From: DATBQN01 sp963755825
Lineage (GTDB): Bacteria; Acidobacteriota; Thermoanaerobaculia; Multivoradales; UBA5704
Direction: 5' to 3'
Length of the DNA: 64,000 nucleotides
Assembly: GCA_963755825.1 (NCBI GenBank)
Contig: CAVWLA010000001.1
Coordinates: 2,666,001-2,730,000, forward strand
The notes below the pieces were generated by a model. That model was not told the DNA's origin and did not search any database. It saw only the letters and a list, made by a program, of their open reading frames with translations. The translations under genes and the position numbers were made by a program. The stretch's first letter is position 1, and every line of letters begins with the position of its first letter. This document shows, piece after piece, positions 61,245 through 64,000 of the stretch.

Positions 61245-64000
61245 ATTTTTGCTTCCACCCCTCCGGGGGCACCTTCCCAACCGCTGGTCGTACGGGTCGC
61301 CGGGCTCCCCGGATCCGCGATAGCCCCCTTCTCCAGCCGCCGCTGCCTCGACCTGCTCGCTGCCGAGGCCGCCCATCGCAGCGATCTGACCGCAGCACGA
61401 GCGAGCCTCGTCGACCTCCTCTCCGAGGCGCTGCCTCGTTTCGCTCCGCCGGCTCGCCGCTTCCTTCTGGCGGTGAAACGCGATGCGTTCAACGGACGCG
61501 CCCTGGGCCGGCATGCTCAGCATCCCGAATGGAGCGCGCTCGTTCACCTTTCCGGCGGCCTCGCGGAGAGGCTGCTCGCTCTCGAGGCGGAGGCCGCTCA
61601 GCTCGACGCGAAGTTCGGTCGCAGCTACGAGCTGGAGCGCGAGAGGGAGAGGCGCCACCTCTTCGGGCATCTGGCGGATGTCCGCTTCCTGCGCGGCGTC
61701 GCGCTGAGCAGCCCGGAACTCGTCGATCGGGCACTGGCACTCGGCCGGCGGCCGCCGGGCCGCTTCGATCGGCGGGAAAGGAAAGTCGAGCAAAGCCTTT
61801 TGCGCTTCGTGACGCGGGCCGCGGCGAAGCTGTCTCCCTACTCGACCCTGACCGCCTTCACCCTGGGAGCGGTGAGCGAGACCGCCGGCCTCGGCGGGCT
61901 CACCCTCGAGGCGAGCCGGCGCGAGCTCTCTCTCGTGCGGGTCAGCCGCCCCGTCCTCGAAACCCTTCTCGCCCTGCTGCTGCGGCATCCGCGGGTGCGC
62001 GCCCGCTGCCTTCTCTCGCTCAACGATACGGCGGAGGAGATCGCGCCCGGACGCTACCGGCTGCTCCGTCCGGGCTCGTGGCGGCTCGACAGCGACCTCT
62101 GCCTTCTGCGCTACGAGCCTCCGGCACAGGTGCGGGCGACGCTGAACAGCGACCTCGTGCAGCCGCTGCGGCGGCTCCTGGCGGCGGGGCCGGCGCTCTA
62201 CGCCGAGGTGATCCGCGAGCTCAGCGAGGCGCGGGATGCGACCGAGACCGAAGCAGAGACCGGTGGCGAGATCGATGCCCGCGTCGAACGGCTCCTGGCC
62301 GTGGGATTCGTCCAGTTGCTGCCTCCCTGGCCCACCTCCGAGCCCCGCCTCGAGGAGAGCCTACTGTCGCTCCTCCGCGCTCTGACCGCCGAGCCGGCGC
62401 CATCCCAAGCGACGGCCGAGTCGCTGGACGTAGTGAACCAGGCTCTCCAACGGCTGGTCCATCTCGAGCTCGGCTTCGCCTCGGCGGAGCATCCGGAGCG
62501 CGCCGTGCGAACGATCGTGTCGGCGATCGACGAGCTCGCAGCCGCCGTCGGTGGGGCCACCGGCACCGAGCCGCACCGAGGCGCGCAAGACGCTCAGCTG
62601 CTGCACGAAGACGTCCTGCTCATGCCTGTCGCCGCGGACAACGGCGAGGAGGCGGCATTGCGCATCTCGCCGCAGCGAGCCGGCGCGATAATGGGCTGCG
62701 CGGAGCTGGTCTCGGCCTTCGCCTCCCTCTACAACCATCGCCACGACTTCCTGCACAGCCTGGCGGCGCTGTGGTCCGCGCGCTGGCCGGCGCGGCGGAC
62801 GATCCCCCTGCTCGAGCTCTTCTGGGAAGCGCAGCCCCTGTGGCGAGAGTACCTGCGGTTCGACGCGCAGCATCGCTTCCGCACCTTCAGCTCCTTCAAC
62901 CCGTCGTCCCTCGCCTCCATCGACGGCTTGAACCGCCTGCGCGAGCGGACGTTCAGCGACGCCCAAGCTGCGATGCGGGAGGGAGCGCTCGGCCGCCACC
63001 TGGCGCCCGCCAGACTCGCAGCGCTCGTGGACCAGGTCCCGGACCGCTATCGCCCGCTCCTCGGCTGCTCGGTCTTCGTCCAGCCGGCGGACCCCGAAGG
63101 CAGGCTGTGGGTTCTCAACCGCCTCTTCGAGGGGACCGGCCGCTATCTAAGCCGCTACGGAGCGGCATTCGACGAGGCGGCCCGGAGCCGCTACAGCGAT
63201 CACTTCAGGCAGCGGTCCGTGGTCGAGATCGACGGCGAGGAGGTCGAGCTCCTCGACCTCGTCTTCAGCTCCCTCATCACGACGAACGCCCACGCGCCGC
63301 AGACGCGCCGCGTCCTTCAGACGCCGGGCGAGCACGTCGGGATCTCGGCGAGCGGGCGAGTGCTGCTGAGCGAGCTGCAGGTGAGCGCCGACCTCGCTCG
63401 CGAAACGTTCCGCATCGTCGACTCGCGAGGCCGGCGCCTGCTGCCGGTGCACCTGAGCAGCCTCAGCAACCTCCACCTGCCATCAATCCTCCGCTTCCTC
63501 TCGGCGTTCGGCCCCTTCGAAGTGCGCCAGGTCTTCCCGCGCCCGGCGGATGCGGGCACGGGCGTCTCCGAGCGGCTGACCTGCGGGCCGCTCGTCCTCC
63601 GGCGCCGGCGATGGGAGTTGGAGGTGTCGTCGCTCGAGGTGAATGAAGCGCCGGAGCCGTCGCTCGCGATCTTCCGGCAGATCCATCGCTGGCGCGAGTC
63701 GGCCGGCCTGCCGCGGCAGGTCTTCGTCTACGAGCCGCTGCTCGAGAGCGACGGCACGCTGCACTGCTTCAAGCCGCAGTATCTCGATTTCAGCTCCCCC
63801 TCCTTCGCCGGCGTCTTCCTCTCGATCCTGAGGAAGGCTTCCGGCCGTTTGATCTTCGAGGAGGCGCTGCCGGCATTCACCGACTTCCCGATCGACTCCA
63901 GCGGGACGCCGCGAGCCATCGAGATCCAGATCGACAGCCTGGCGCTCGGACTCTCGCCAACGCGAGGCGAGCCCTCTGGCCTGTCTCTGATTCCACCCGA
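61245..64000 (+). CDS. Lantibiotic dehydratase (LanB-type), partial at right edge
   Basis: An open frame from after a TAG at 61209 to the window end (about 918 residues seen). It opens near the typical LanB start (PLVVRVAGLPGSAIAPFSS), then FLLAVKRDAFNGR, RHLFGHLADVRFLRG, FVTRAAAKLSPYSTLTAFTLGA, LGCSVFVQPADPEGRLWVLNRLF and LLHEDVLLMPVA: the N-terminal glutamylation domain of lantibiotic dehydratases, which activate Ser/Thr on RiPP precursors with glutamyl-tRNA. No ATG, GTG or TTG lies in frame before the conserved start; candidates are ATT at 61245 (after GGAAGG) or CTG at 61284, or an upstream frameshift. Precursor and cyclase genes are not visible and may lie to the right. Confidence 0.85.
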   Translation, partial: MFASTPPGAPSQPLVVRVAGLPGSAIAPFSSRRCLDLLAAEAAHRSDLTAARASLVDLLSEALPRFAPPARRFLLAVKRDAFNGRALGRHAQHPEWSALVHLSGGLAERLLALEAEAAQLDAKFGRSYELERERERRHLFGHLADVRFLRGVALSSPELVDRALALGRRPPGRFDRRERKVEQSLLRFVTRAAAKLSPYSTLTAFTLGAVSETAGLGGLTLEASRRELSLVRVSRPVLETLLALLLRHPRVRARCLLSLNDTAEEIAPGRYRLLRPGSWRLDSDLCLLRYEPPAQVRATLNSDLVQPLRRLLAAGPALYAEVIRELSEARDATETEAETGGEIDARVERLLAVGFVQLLPPWPTSEPRLEESLLSLLRALTAEPAPSQATAESLDVVNQALQRLVHLELGFASAEHPERAVRTIVSAIDELAAAVGGATGTEPHRGAQDAQLLHEDVLLMPVAADNGEEAALRISPQRAGAIMGCAELVSAFASLYNHRHDFLHSLAALWSARWPARRTIPLLELFWEAQPLWREYLRFDAQHRFRTFSSFNPSSLASIDGLNRLRERTFSDAQAAMREGALGRHLAPARLAALVDQVPDRYRPLLGCSVFVQPADPEGRLWVLNRLFEGTGRYLSRYGAAFDEAARSRYSDHFRQRSVVEIDGEEVELLDLVFSSLITTNAHAPQTRRVLQTPGEHVGISASGRVLLSELQVSADLARETFRIVDSRGRRLLPVHLSSLSNLHLPSILRFLSAFGPFEVRQVFPRPADAGTGVSERLTCGPLVLRRRRWELEVSSLEVNEAPEPSLAIFRQIHRWRESAGLPRQVFVYEPLLESDGTLHCFKPQYLDFSSPSFAGVFLSILRKASGRLIFEEALPAFTDFPIDSSGTPRAIEIQIDSLALGLSPTRGEPSGLSLIPP

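Noticed and set aside
61189..61323. Small plus-strand peptide starting at ATG 61189 as a RiPP precursor for the LanB gene
   Set aside because: The ATG overlaps the -10 box, so it would not be in the transcript, and no ribosome-binding site precedes it.

Overview
The window is about 70% G+C, densely coded, and comes from a Gram-negative bacterium. Evidence for an outer membrane is the TonB/ExbB/ExbD sets, a Wza-type export protein, a beta-barrel protein and several lipoproteins. The gene mix (duplicated tonB-exbD, many TPR proteins, a C25 peptidase, an Er-VIT iron exporter, a LanB-type enzyme) resembles uncultured Acidobacteriota such as Thermoanaerobaculia. That placement is an inference, because the window has no rRNA, tRNA or marker gene to settle it. 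No CRISPR array, IS element or prophage was seen.

Layout. 0-6 kb: a minus-strand sixA-CHAD operon, then two frameshifted genes (a His/Met-rich exported protein and an APC amino-acid permease). 6-11 kb: a strong promoter, a TPR lipoprotein, tonB-exbB-exbD-exbD, a clear intrinsic terminator, then a second tonB-exbD pair. 11-17 kb: cell-envelope genes (coiled-coil lipoprotein, two overlapping L,D-transpeptidases and a third secreted protein) and an unusual TPR plus double cyclic-nucleotide-binding protein. 17-25 kb: argE, hutF, yedK, an RdgC-like gene, a GNAT, a Pro-rich secreted protein and a hydrolase. 25-31 kb: a ferritin-like/VIT iron exporter, metH and metF. Between metF and metH lies a candidate SAM-clan riboswitch whose downstream arms can form mutually exclusive hairpins reaching the metH ribosome-binding site.

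31-58 kb is the most interesting part: an exopolysaccharide (EPS) locus interwoven with RiPP-like genes. It holds an initiating sugar transferase, two O-antigen-ligase/polymerase-like proteins, an outer-membrane barrel, Wza, a Wzz/tyrosine-kinase pair split at a run of nine G, a CpsB-type phosphatase, and sulfate activation (sat-cysC, cysQ). Embedded in it are a 60-residue peptide with a YxxPxI motif and two Cys, ending in Ser-Ser, driven by its own promoter; a C25 (gingipain-type) peptidase; and a minus-strand operon of nucleotidyltransferase, polymerase, signal-peptidase-like protein, HprK-like kinase, PqqD-like protein and radical SAM/SPASM enzyme, mostly joined by stop/start overlaps. I read this as a peptide-modification system physically linked to polysaccharide assembly. 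It is the best candidate here for an undescribed system.

58-64 kb: a degenerate ~40-bp repeat array, a YadA-head-like protein ending in an S74 self-cleaving chaperone, a lipoprotein gene interrupted by TAG, a strong promoter, and a LanB-type lantibiotic dehydratase running off the right edge.

Two features recur. Several genes without a Shine-Dalgarno have a TANNNT -10 box exactly 9 nt before the start codon, suggesting leaderless transcripts. Several genes carry single-base frameshifts or a nonsense codon, which may be assembly errors rather than biology.
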